A stretch of 64,000 nt of DNA. Source: Branchipolynoe longqiensis. Lineage: Eukaryota; Annelida; Polychaeta; Phyllodocida; Polynoidae. The translations under genes were made by a program, and so were the position numbers. The stretch lies in NCBI GenBank assembly GCA_030323885.1, contig CM059192.1, positions 64,411,593 through 64,475,592 on the forward strand, read 5' to 3'. Shown here one piece after another: positions 35,329 to 47,300 of this stretch (its first letter is position 1; the number at the start of each line of letters is the position of its first letter). The notes under the pieces were generated by a model that worked only from the letters and a program-made list of their open reading frames with translations, did not search any database and was not told the origin of the DNA.

Positions 35329-38300
35329 GGAAGCACAAACATATAAAACGGTACCACAAGCAGCCTCAAAAACAACTGTTTTCTCCTGACACTTCCACTT
35401 ACATTGAATACTTATAAGCCCAAATTGCTGAAAAGAACTGCGAAATATTCAATTTGCAAGATGAGAAACTGAAATAGGAAGCTCATGTGAAAGAAATGGA
35501 GGAGCATATCAAGTTGACAAAGACTGATGGAAAGACGTATTCTCCAGATATGAGAATGATGGTGTATGAAGGAATCCTCAGCCAGACACCTACAGCACAT
35601 ATCCCAAAGATAATCCAGAACATCTCATGTCGCTGTGGTGTGACATTAAAAGATATTCCTTCCAGGACAAGTGTTGAGGCAATGGCTCGTGAATTAGGAA
35701 AAATCGCGGAACTACAAACTGCAGAAACGCTGGAAATGGCTGCCAAGGTGTGGAATGCCCAAACAGTAAAGGAACGACAAATTCCTGACCTAAAAACATA
35801 CAAAAAATAGGGGATATGTCACGGCCCACCAGCGGGACGGGACAATTAATTAATAATAAAAAATGGACCTTTTCTTCTCTATAATCTATTAGGAAAATCT
35901 TGTAAATATCATGAAAATTAAGGAAGTTATGGCATATTTTGTGGTTGAGCTACTCGTCGAGATTAATTAATTAATTAGTTCATTAATAATACAACTCAGG
36001 CTTTGATGCAGCAATAAAAGAGACTTTTTCTTCTCTTTAATCTATTACAAAAACCATGTAAATATCATAAAAACTACTGAAGTTATGCACTTTTTTCATT
36101 CAGTTTGCATTGTTTAGGGTCATGCCCATTCCCTTTGTTGCAGTCTAATTACAAGGCAAAAAAACATTCGATTTTAAATAAATAAAAATTCATAACTTTC
36201 TTAATACTAGACCAATATGCATGATCTTGGTGTCATTTAAAAGCATATGTTTGGCTCTTTACAATGGTATGAGTTTATTTTCTATACAGTAAACTTAATT
36301 TTTGTTGTCACATACCTACAGGTAGTCTACCTGGTAGAGACTTGCAGAAGAAATACCCGCTAGCTCTACAAAGCTTTAAACTCAATCAAGTCAAATGTAT
36401 TCTGTTAAAATACATCAAACCCTTTAATTTAAAATGATATATCTAACTTAAATACTCATGCACTTATTAAGCATTTGTTCCCACATAGATGGGGATACTG
36501 AGTCAATAAAATTTTTTTTTAAAGCTGCTACTGTCAGTTTTGGCGTGCTTGTCAAAACTAATTTGACATGTTTACACTTCAAATATCTCTCAGGTTAGCC
36601 ACCTAATATAAAATTTATTTCAACCTAAAGTAAGGTAGATCATAACAATCAATTTTAAATATTGTTGTGGGGGTGATGAAAATGGGAAATATTATGCCTA
36701 GAGCGGGACCCTAACCCACATCTCTTTGCATTCCGGGCCAGTGTGCTAACCATTACACCACCTAGGCTCCCTACAATATTTATCTCAGAAAATGACAGAA
36801 ACTCAAAATCACACGTACGCATAACCCCGCTAAAAATACTCCTGGATACACATGCGCAGTCAGTGCCGTATGTTTAGACCGCCAGGCTACGCGTACGGCT
36901 CACATACGCATAGCCACTGCCCTATTTGTTACCTGAGTAATATAGTAAATAAACAACCAAAGTCATAGAAAAACTGTCTTTTAAATGTATGTGCACTATC
37001 TGTGATAAATAACTGACAATTATTAGCTTGAACAATGCACAAAACAACATAATCAACAAAAGCACATGGCCTGCATCATGTAAATGTAAACAACAACACA
37101 TGACAAACCATTCAGAATGCTGCATTCTGGTCAGGTGACCCAGCTGCCAAGTGAACTACATCACTTTTGAACCCTGAAAAATTAAAATATCTTGAAAATC
37201 GCACCAGATACAATAAAATCGCTTTGCACACAAACAGACATGTTTGTCTATTTGATGATGGTGATTTTATATTAGGGCCATTTGCCATTTAGTAGGGCTG
37301 AGCACTGAAATGTTAGTCCCATAGACAGTATGGCAACACCCTGCTTGGTAAAGTTTTTCCTATGGGACGATGCGTAAGGACCGTTTCACGTGGATTTGCA
37401 AGTCTACCACAGGAGGGGTGAACAACAACCTTATGTAACAGTTGGTGACAAATTTCGAAATGCTGGGTAAAATGAACTGACTTACTGAGCTGATAAATTC
37501 TTAATTTAAGAAACAAAATATATTCTTCACATATATCTTAATATTTACCCGCTACTTTTGATTTGAAAAATATAATAAGACATGTAGTTTAATGGACTTT
37601 AAAAGTTAAATCGACAGCGTTCTATCGCCGCCACCATTCTTTTTGCATTCTCTCTCATTTCACCATTTGCCGATATAAGTAGCCATTTGATACTGGAACC
37701 AGAGATTGTACTTCCTGTTCCACAGTAGAGCTATTTTCGTCTATATTTAGACTACATTAACGTTCACTCCTACTGTAAGTGCGAGGTGAATCTTTAATCT
37801 ATTAATCACTTAAATCAGTGACTTAAAATAGTGTGTAACTTGCTACTATCAGATTACATCATTGAATGATTACTTAGAGGTTAGATAAAAGATTCACCCC
37901 TACCCATAGTAAGTCAGGCTCAGCGCAGCGGGAGTAACTAATGGCTACTTAGATCAGGTATGTGATTTCTCAGGTTTTAACCGGAATTCCGGGGTTTTTT
38001 CTGGCCGCCAAAACTGGAATTCAGATTTTTTTTTTTAATTCCATTTTATTTGTGGCCGCCCAAACACCTCTGAAATACACTATTTGCATCCCTCTCGCGA
38101 CTCAGTGGGATGTTGTGTGTCCCCATGATAACCTAAGAAAAGTGTCAGGGTTTGTGAGGTGAGTGACAATGTGGTCTAAATACGGGCGAAAATTGCTTCA
38201 ATATAGAACAGAAAGTGGAATTCCTGGTTCCAGTATCCAGTGGCAGTGTGTATCTACATTGGCATAGAGTTGGTGAAATGGCAGAGGATGTAAACAAGCA

Positions 38301-41300
38301 AGATGGCGACCACAGAAGGTTGTCGATTTGACTTTTAAAAGTGTGTTCAAGTATATGTTTTATTATATTTTTCAAATCAGAAGTACCAGGTAAATATGAA
38401 GACATGTGAAGAATATATTTTGCTTTTTAAGTTTATCTGCTAATTTCATTTACCCAGCATGTAAATAATTTTCGCCAGCTTTTATATAGGGTTGTTCTTC
38501 ACAACCTACTCAGGCTACTGCAGTACGGGGTAAATCTTGTATCTAATGGTTACTATTCTGGTATTACATAGATAAAAGACTTGTTTGCCAAGAAACAGTT
38601 ATGCCGTGTCGGACAATGGGAGTAACTAGTACAGGCTTGCGCTTGATCATTTATGATGCTACTAGTTACAATGCAAACGTGTTATTCTTTTTAAGGTACG
38701 TGATTCACAGCCGCAGAACAGTTGGACTGTTATGTCGGGCCACCTTCTCACTGGGAGTGCTGTGTTGAATCACAGAGATAACCGTTATGCCGCAGTTATG
38801 GACGACAAGGTACGTCATGCACTTAAAGATTCATGAATAGTGGTGTAAAATTACACAATATCAATTATCATAGATGAGAATCTTCCGGGTTTTAGATCTG
38901 CCGATTTTTTTTCTGGATATGGTCAAAAAAAATTGCGACCATTCCGACTTCTCCCGTCACTTTAGAAGTCCCACAAATTTATATAATATTTTCCAGATTT
39001 TTTTTGTCAGGCCATTCTCATCTGTGCGATATAGGTCTATAGTTAAGTGGTTGCTACTATCGTTGAGAGTTGCAGCGAACGGGAACACCATTTCTAGTGT
39101 GGGACTCGAACTCACATTTCTGCCATTCAGGGCGATGGTATTTAATCATTAGGCTACCTAGGCTCCCTGACGCAGTCCAGCTGAGTAGAATTGTAAGTCT
39201 GCACCCCACCTATGACATACACAAAAGAACTAAAGTAAAATTACTAGAAAATAGAATGATTCATTTAAAAACATTAGCATATAGCTATAGTCAAAACAAC
39301 AAACTCCTAACAAAACCACAAAGGAACACTAGAGCAAATAATGTGCCACTACTAAGGCAGACAGAAGCCAAATAAAAGCTCACTAAAGAAGCATGCTGGA
39401 AATGGCTGCCATAATTGTTTTTGACCATTACATACTTAAAAAATACATTGGCCCCATTTACCATGAAATACCCAGCACTGTTTCCTGTTGATTTACATAA
39501 AGCATCTAATAGAAGCCCTAGCCAGACTATCATATCTGTCGTCGATTCTTTTTCCAAAAACGATGGGTTTACAATGTGTACAAGTTTGGCAAAAAAGCCT
39601 ATTCTCCTACTTTGTCTAGTAATGATAGTAGTACTGCTTGTTTTCCTGAGTATTAAATATAAATATTTACTGTATAAACTGATTGTTCCTTAATTATATT
39701 CTTTCTAGATTGTGCGTCTGTGGTCTGACAATGACGCAACGATCAACAAAAGCAAGAAAATCACTGTAAGTGTTGCCAGTAATTTAATTAGGGTGGAAAC
39801 TGAAAACCATGGAATTGTTGGGGTGGGTGGGTGAGTAAAACAAATAACACCTTTTTTTTTTTTAACAGTGTTTATGGTAATAACAAATAGCTTAAGATTA
39901 TTGCAGAATTTCAAAACCATCGGATTGGGTGGGTGGGTGAGTACAAGAAAGTAATACTTTTTTTTTTAAGGGTGTTAACGGTAATAAATATCTTTGTTGA
40001 ATTATGGTAGAAACTCAAAACCATCGGATTGTTTGTGTGGGTGGGTTAGTAAAAGAAAGCATGGTCCGTACATTTGCCCCATTTCAAGGCCTTGAAAAGC
40101 CTTGAATTTAACCTATTTGGGGTAATTAAGTCTTGAAAACCCTTGAATTCCATTAAACTGTCCCCACTGATATAAATTAGTCTGAAATCGCCATTCGGCA
40201 TAAGATTAATCCGACATACCTACACACAACGAAAGGCCAATACTTGCCTGAATTTCTATCAAAACAGCCTTGAAATAGCCTTGAATTCCATATCTTCACA
40301 CGTTACGGCCCCTGAGAAAGTAATACATTTTTTGTTTAAAGGTGTTAACGGTAATATTCATTTTTAAAAGTGCCCCCATTGCAGAATTGCCAACCCTTAC
40401 GGTTTTGCCATAAGGTTACACTGTTTTATGTGCCCATCATCACCTTACACCGATCTTCCAGTTTTTCATCTTCCAAAATGATATAAATCTTACGGATTAT
40501 TGTGTCCAAAATGCACCACAGAGCATCTAAGATTTAAACAAATTCTGGGGCACTATCCCCAGACCACCTGATATAACATCCCTTAAGATCTTCCGGTTTT
40601 TCATTTTCCAATGTTTTCAACCCTGCCATTGCAGATGCAGAAGCGTGTGCATGGGCTGCTGGCGCGGGGCAGCCTCGAGCCACTCGTGGTCTTCGCTGAC
40701 GGCAGCCTGGGCTGGCTGGACCGGCAACATGGCGAAACCGAGCTGCTCACTCAGCCCTGCCTGTCGGGTGCCGAGCGGCTCGCCTGGGTGGACGGCGTCC
40801 CGCTAGGGGAGGACGAGGTCGTGGTCATCATGGTGACCCGCACGCAGGTAGGGGTCATGTTAACATCCGAATGGAAGACAACTGGAGGGGGGGGGGTTAA
40901 GTCACTGAGAACGGGACAGGAAACTGGTGGATGGGTGAGGGAGGGTGGGTGTGAGATAGGGAGGGAGTGAGTGGGTGGGTTAGTGAGGGAATGAGTGGGT
41001 GTGAGAGAAGTGAGTGGGGTAGTGAAGGGGTGGGTGAGGGAGGGAGTGGGTGGGAGAGAGGGGGTGGGTGCGGTGGTGAAGGGGAGGGAGTGGGGAGGGG
41101 TAGTGATGGGGTGGATGAGGGAGGGAGTTGGTATGAGGTAAGTGAGGGGGGGGGGTGTGAAGGGGTGGATGAGGGAGGGAGTGGGTAGGAGATAAGTGAG
41201 TGGGTGCGGTAGTGAAGGGGGGGGGAGGGGAGTGGGTGTGGGATGAGTGAGTGGGGTGGTAGTGAGGGGGTGGGGGAGGGAGGGGGTGGGTGTGAGATAA

Positions 41301-44300
41301 GTGAGTGGGTGCGGTAGTGGAGGGGTGAGGGAGGGAGTGGGGTGGAGATAAGTGGAGGGGTGTGGTAGTGAAGGGGTGAGGGAGGGAGGGGTGTGGGAGG
41401 AAGTGGAGTGGGTGTGGTAGTGAAGGGGTGAGGGAGGGAGTGGGTGTGAGAGAGGTGAGTGGGGTGGGTAGTGGAGGGGTGGGGGGAGGGGGTGGGGTGT
41501 GGAGGAGTGAGTGGGTGTGGTAGTGAAGGGGTGGGGGAGGGAGTGGGGGTGAGATAAGTGAGTGGGTGTGGTAGGGGGGGGGGAGGGAGTGGGTGTGAGA
41601 TAAGTGAGTGGGTGTGGTAGTGAGGGGGTGGGTGGGGAGGGAGTGGGGGGTGAGATAAGTGAGTGGGTGCGGTAGTGAAGGGGTGGGGAGGGAGTGGGTG
41701 TGAGAGGAGGGATGTGGTAGTGAAGGGGTGGGTGGGGGAGGGGAGGGGGTGGGTGGGGGGTGGAGGAGGGGAGGGAGGGGTGGGTGTGAGATGGAGTGGG
41801 GGGTGTGGAGGGGTGGGGGAGGGAGTGGGTGGGAGTGAGTGGGGGGTGGTAGTGAAGGGTGGGGAGGGAGGGAGTGGGTGGAGATGAGTGGGGGGTGCGG
41901 TAGTGGAGGGGTGGGTGAGGGGAGGGGGTGGGGGGAGGTGAGTGGGGGTGCAGTAGTGAAGGGGTGGGTGGAGGGAGGGAGTGGTGTGAGATAAGTGAGT
42001 GGGGGTGGGTAGTGAAGGGGTGGTGTGAGGGAGGGAGTGGGTGTGAGATAAGTGAGTGGGTGTGGTAGTGAAGGGGTGGGTGAGGGAGGGAGTGGGTGTG
42101 AGATAAGTGAGTGGGTGTGGTAGTGAAGGGGTGGGTGAGGGAGGGAGTGGGTGTGAGATAAGTGAGTGGGTGTGGTAGTGAAGGGGTGGGTGAGGGAGGG
42201 AGTGGGGTGATGAGATAAGTGGAGTGGGTGTGGTAGTGAAGGGGGTGGGGGAGGGAGTGGGTGTGAGATAAGTGAGTGGGTGTGGTAGTGAAGGGGTGGG
42301 GGAGGGAGGGAGTGGGTGTGAGATAAGTGAGTGGGTGTGGTAGTGAAGGGGTGGGTGAGGGAGGGAGTGGGTGTGAGATAAGTGAGTGGGTGTGGTAGTG
42401 AAGGGGTGGGTGAGGGAGGGAGTGGGTGTGAGATAAGTGAGTGGGTGGGGTGAGGATGGGTGTAAATAGGGGTGAGAGTGAGATTGTCAGTGAATGTGAG
42501 TCGCTGTGAATATGGCCTACGTTGCCGACATGGCGTAAAGCAACCACCAATCAACCAATCAATCAGTGAAAGTGGGAATGGGAGTGGCAGGGGGAGAGTG
42601 AAGAGGTGGGTGTGAGAGTGAGAGTGGGTGAGAATGAATGGGTACGTAAGAGTGAGTGGGTGGGTAAGAGTGAGGGTGATTTTATGTCATGTCATGTCAT
42701 TTATTCGACATGGGGGGCGGGGGAGAATCATTTTAAAGTACTAAATTTGTGTAATAGACTATTCACCTCTTGGTGTGAATATGGCTTTTGTTGCAGACAT
42801 GACATAAACTCACTCACTCACTCATCATTATTTGTTGTGGCATTCTCTATGGTTTACTTCTCTAAGTTATTTCAGATGTTATCAATAGTTGTGTGTTTTT
42901 TAAGCAAAAAAAACCACCTATTTATTCGAGAGTGAAAGCCATCCCTTGTACCATATATGACTTTAAATGTTGCGAGGATGTTAGACAACCAATAAACCAA
43001 TCCAAATAATCCTGTCGTTTTTTTTGGCAGGAGGAAAAAGACAAGAAAAAGGTGCATGTGTTCACAATTAACAAGAAGACGGAGCAGGTATCGGGCAGAC
43101 AGTTGGATGAGTCAGGTAGGCCATGTTTGACTGTGTGTATAAAGCGGGCAGAGCTGTGTTTGTACACAGGTGTAGTGGTGGCATGTCTCGCAGCACGGTA
43201 CAGCCCGTGTGTGTGTGGGGGATGAGTCAGGTAGGCCATGTGGGACTGTGTGTATAAAGCGGGCAGAGCTGTGTTTGTACACAGGTGTAGTGGTGGCATG
43301 TCTCACAGCACGGTACAGTCCGTGTGTGTGGGGTGGGGGATGAGTCAGGTACGCCATGTGGGACTGTGTGTATAAAGCGGGCAGAGCTGTATTTGTACAC
43401 AGGTGTAGTGGTGGCATGTCTCGCAGCACGGTACAGCCCATGTGTGTGTGTGGGGGGGGGGGGGGGGGGATGAGTCAGGTAGGCCATGTGGGACTGTGTG
43501 TATAAAGCGGGCAGAGCTGTATTTGTACACAGGTGTAGTGGTGGCATGTCTCACAGCACGGTACAGCCCATGTGTGTGTGGGGGGGATGAGTCAGGTAGG
43601 CCATGTGGGACTGTGTGTATAAAGCGGGCAGAGCTGTATTTGGACACAGGTGTAGTGGTGGCATGTCTCACAGCACAGTACAGCCCGTGTGTGTGGGGGG
43701 GGGGGGGGCTGAGTCAGGTTGGCCATGTGGGACCATGTGTATAAAGCGGGAAGAGCTGTGTTTGTACACAGGTGTAGTGGTGGCATGTTTCGCGCAGCAC
43801 GGCACAGTCCATGTGTGTGGGACCAGACGGGATGGCCGAATGAGTTAGAGCGTCCGTCTCCCGTGTTGGTAGGTCATGGGTTCGAACCATGGTCGAGTCA
43901 AATCAATGACTTAAAAATGTAGACTTGTCGCTTCCTAGCCTGGCACTTGGCATTATTAGGATAGGGCAAGGACTGGTTGGCTCAGTGTCAGGATAACGTA
44001 ACTGAGTGGGATATCAGGTCAAGGTGCTGGCGGCCTGGTCTTCCAATGGGGCAGCACTACAAAGTCACCATGAGTGTGCACTGTCACAAGTCAGTACCCG
44101 TCCTGATATGACCTTAGATGTTGCTAGGACATAAAACAACAACAACAAACAAACACAAAACCGTGTGTGTTGGGGGGGGGGGGGGGGGGGGGGGGGGGGT
44201 TGCGGCAGTTATATGTAGTTCCGTTGTTTGCCGACAGGGGGCAGCCAGGTGACGAGGGTGCGGCCGACTGGGTGCCGAGTTGACGATTGGTCGACTACGC

Positions 44301-47300
44301 GACACTCACATGAGGCTGGAAGGTCAAATATCTCAAACAAACAAAAAATAATTACACTTGGGTCGCATTGCAAATGAGATGAGTCGATTTTAATCAGGGA
44401 TTTGGTAGCTATTTACCTGAGGGTTTTCCGGTTTTATATTTGTGGTTTCATGTTCGGAAGAATCAAATTTAGTAAGTAGCTGCTGGTGCTAAGTTAAGCA
44501 AATAACTATATAATGTTTGTTTAACAGTGCTATTTGTTTAACCTGTGATATAACTTAAACACTGATCTTTGTTTAACACTGGATACTTGTGTAACACCAG
44601 AGAGCGTGTATATAAACAGATGAGAGGGACAACTGTCATACTAGACCCTGTAACAGCTGCCGACTGTGGCACTCCAAGTGGTGGTTGTTGAACAAATGGG
44701 CAAACTCAAGGCATTGTCAATGGCAGTGAGCAATCTTCATACAGAAAACGTTAAATATCTCTAGAATTACAACACCTAGAAACAAACTGATTGGAATACA
44801 CATAGAAAACATGTTTACCAACAAGATTATATTAAATTGATATGGTTAGGGTTCTGGATTTCTATTAATTTGGAATAAAACTGACGTTTTTCACTATGCG
44901 TACGGCAAACTCAAGGCATTGTCAATGGCGGTGAGCAATCTTCATACAGAAAAAGTGAAATATCTCTAAAACCACATGAGCTAGACACAAACCGCTTGGA
45001 ACACATATAGAAAACATGTTTACCAAAAGGATTATATTAAATTGATAAGGTTAGGCTTCTGCATTTCTATTAATTTTGAATAAAAACTAATGTTTTGCAC
45101 TGCACGTACCGTCAAACCCAAAGCTTGTTCAACACTAACCGCCAGGAACGCCACTGTAGCCTGTGTTACCGATTTTCGTGGGAGTTGTCCCTCTCATCTG
45201 TTTATATACACGCTCTCTGGTAACACTGACGTTTGTTTAGTAGTGCTCTTCTTAAAAGTAGGCCTAATATTTGTTTTACACTGATATTTTTTCAAAGATT
45301 AATATATTTTAGAGATTGATATTTGTTTACCATGTGATAATTGTTTAACTGTGATATTTGGTCAACACTGACATTTGTTTAAAATTGTGGTTTGTTTAAC
45401 ACTGACATTTGTTTAACACTAGAGTGTTTGTTTAACATTGTGGTGTTTGTTTAACACTAACATTGTTCAACACTGACATTTGTTTAACACTACAGTGTTT
45501 ATTTAACATTGTGGTGTTTGTTTAACACTAATATTTGTTCAACACTGACATCTGTTTAACACTACAGTGTTTGTTTAACATTGTCGTGTTTGTTTAAGAT
45601 TGTAGTGTTTGGTTTTCAGTCACGTGGACATCTCGGTCTCGTACCACGCTGCAAGTAACTGACAAGCAGGCAACGATCTTATATATGGGTAAGTACAGCG
45701 GGTACTCATTGTTGCCATCGTTACAGCGGGTGCCATTTGTGTAATGGAATGACTCAATAAAGAGAAACATGTGGAACTGCTGCAACAAACTAAAAAGTAA
45801 CTGGTATGTGAGTCAGGTTTGTAATTATTAGTCGAATACTCAGTAAATGTTACCGGTGTCAAGAGAATACAAATATAACTTAGAGTAACTCTAACTTTGA
45901 TGAGCATGTGTGAGACTTTATGTACATGTAGAGATGAGTTGGGGAGGTGTGACTACAGAAGCTCTCCACACACCGCAGCTTACTCACCACTCCACATTAT
46001 CCACTCTCCACTCTCCACTCCACATTATCCACTCTCCATCCTCCACTCCACACACGACACTTTACTCTCCATTGCACACCTGACTGGACGCGGTGGCCAA
46101 ATCGGTAGAACGCAGGCTTCTCGTGCAGAAGGTCGGGAGTTTGAAACCTGGCTGAGTCAAACCAATGACTTACAAAATTGATGCTTGTCGCTACCTAGCC
46201 TGGTGCTCAGCATTTCTAGGATAGGGCAATGACTGGTTGGTTTATTTAGTATCAGGGTAATGTGTGATATCGGGTCATTGTACTGGGAGCCTGCTCTCCC
46301 AGTGGGGCAGTACTATTAAGTTGAAATGAGATTGTACTGCCGTGAATACGGCCTTTTCTGCCGACATGGCGTAAAACAACCATCAATCAATCAATCACAC
46401 TCTACTTCAGTCCACACTACACAATCCACACTCAACTCCACTCAACTTCGCACCGTCCACTCTATTTTCCTCTCTACTCCCCTCCACACTCCACACACCA
46501 CTCCACATGTCTGATGCTAAGCTTCCATCCATCCTCCCCCCGCCTTCCACAGACCAAGATGGCCACCTCACAGAGACGCAGCTGACGGGTCCGGGCTTTG
46601 GATGCTGTAGGCAGCTGGCCGCGGTTCCGCTGACCGCCGCTGGGGGCGCCATCTGCGCCCTGGGGCCGGGCCACCTGGCGGTGAGCGGCGCGCGTTCCCC
46701 GACCGGCGCGCCGTGCGTCGGCGTGTGGGACGTGCGGTTCGGCGTTCTGCAGGCGTGGAGACCGGTACCAGCGTCCACGGCCGGGGAGGACGCCGTGCTC
46801 CTGCACCGGGCCGGCGGGCGGGTGGCGCTGTGCTGCCGGGGCGGCCTGTACGTCTTCTCCTTCGTGTGCAAGCACTCGACTCTCAGCGCCGCCCTCGGCA
46901 GCTTCAGCGCCACCTGCGTGGACGTTTCGCACGAGCCTGCCCTGAGGGACGTCACGAGACTGATGTCAGCGTTGGCGGACACCCGGCAGGTGGGCACCGG
47001 CCGGCATCCCAATAGCTTTAGTTTTCTTTTTTTTTGTTCACAGATTTATTTCTGTGTGTTTGTGTTGCATATTATTTTAATCCCCCCCCCCCCCCTTTAG
47101 CTCAGTATCAGGATCATGGTGCTGGACTATATTAGAACAGTTGCAACAAAAGCTTCTGGCCAAAGGAGTTAATTACTAGAGAAAAGAAAGAGGTGGGCTG
47201 CGGGGGGGGATGGTGGGCGGGGGGGTCTAGCCTGGAGTTACGGTATCTCAGAATGTCATTCCTGCCTGTAGAGTAGTGTTTTGGTATAACTTTGTGCCAT

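Noticed and set aside
40751..42550. 599- and 524-residue minus-strand open frames
   Set aside because: They translate the 55-bp G-rich minisatellite into a Thr/His/Pro/Ser repeat; the frame is open only because the unit lacks stops.
43112..43848. Overlapping frames of about 100-125 residues on both strands
   Set aside because: All fall in the 115-bp minisatellite downstream of NOL11 exon 5.
43823..43910. tRNA gene
   Set aside because: A and B boxes are present, but the cloverleaf is decayed and is followed by the SINE body and tail found at many loci.
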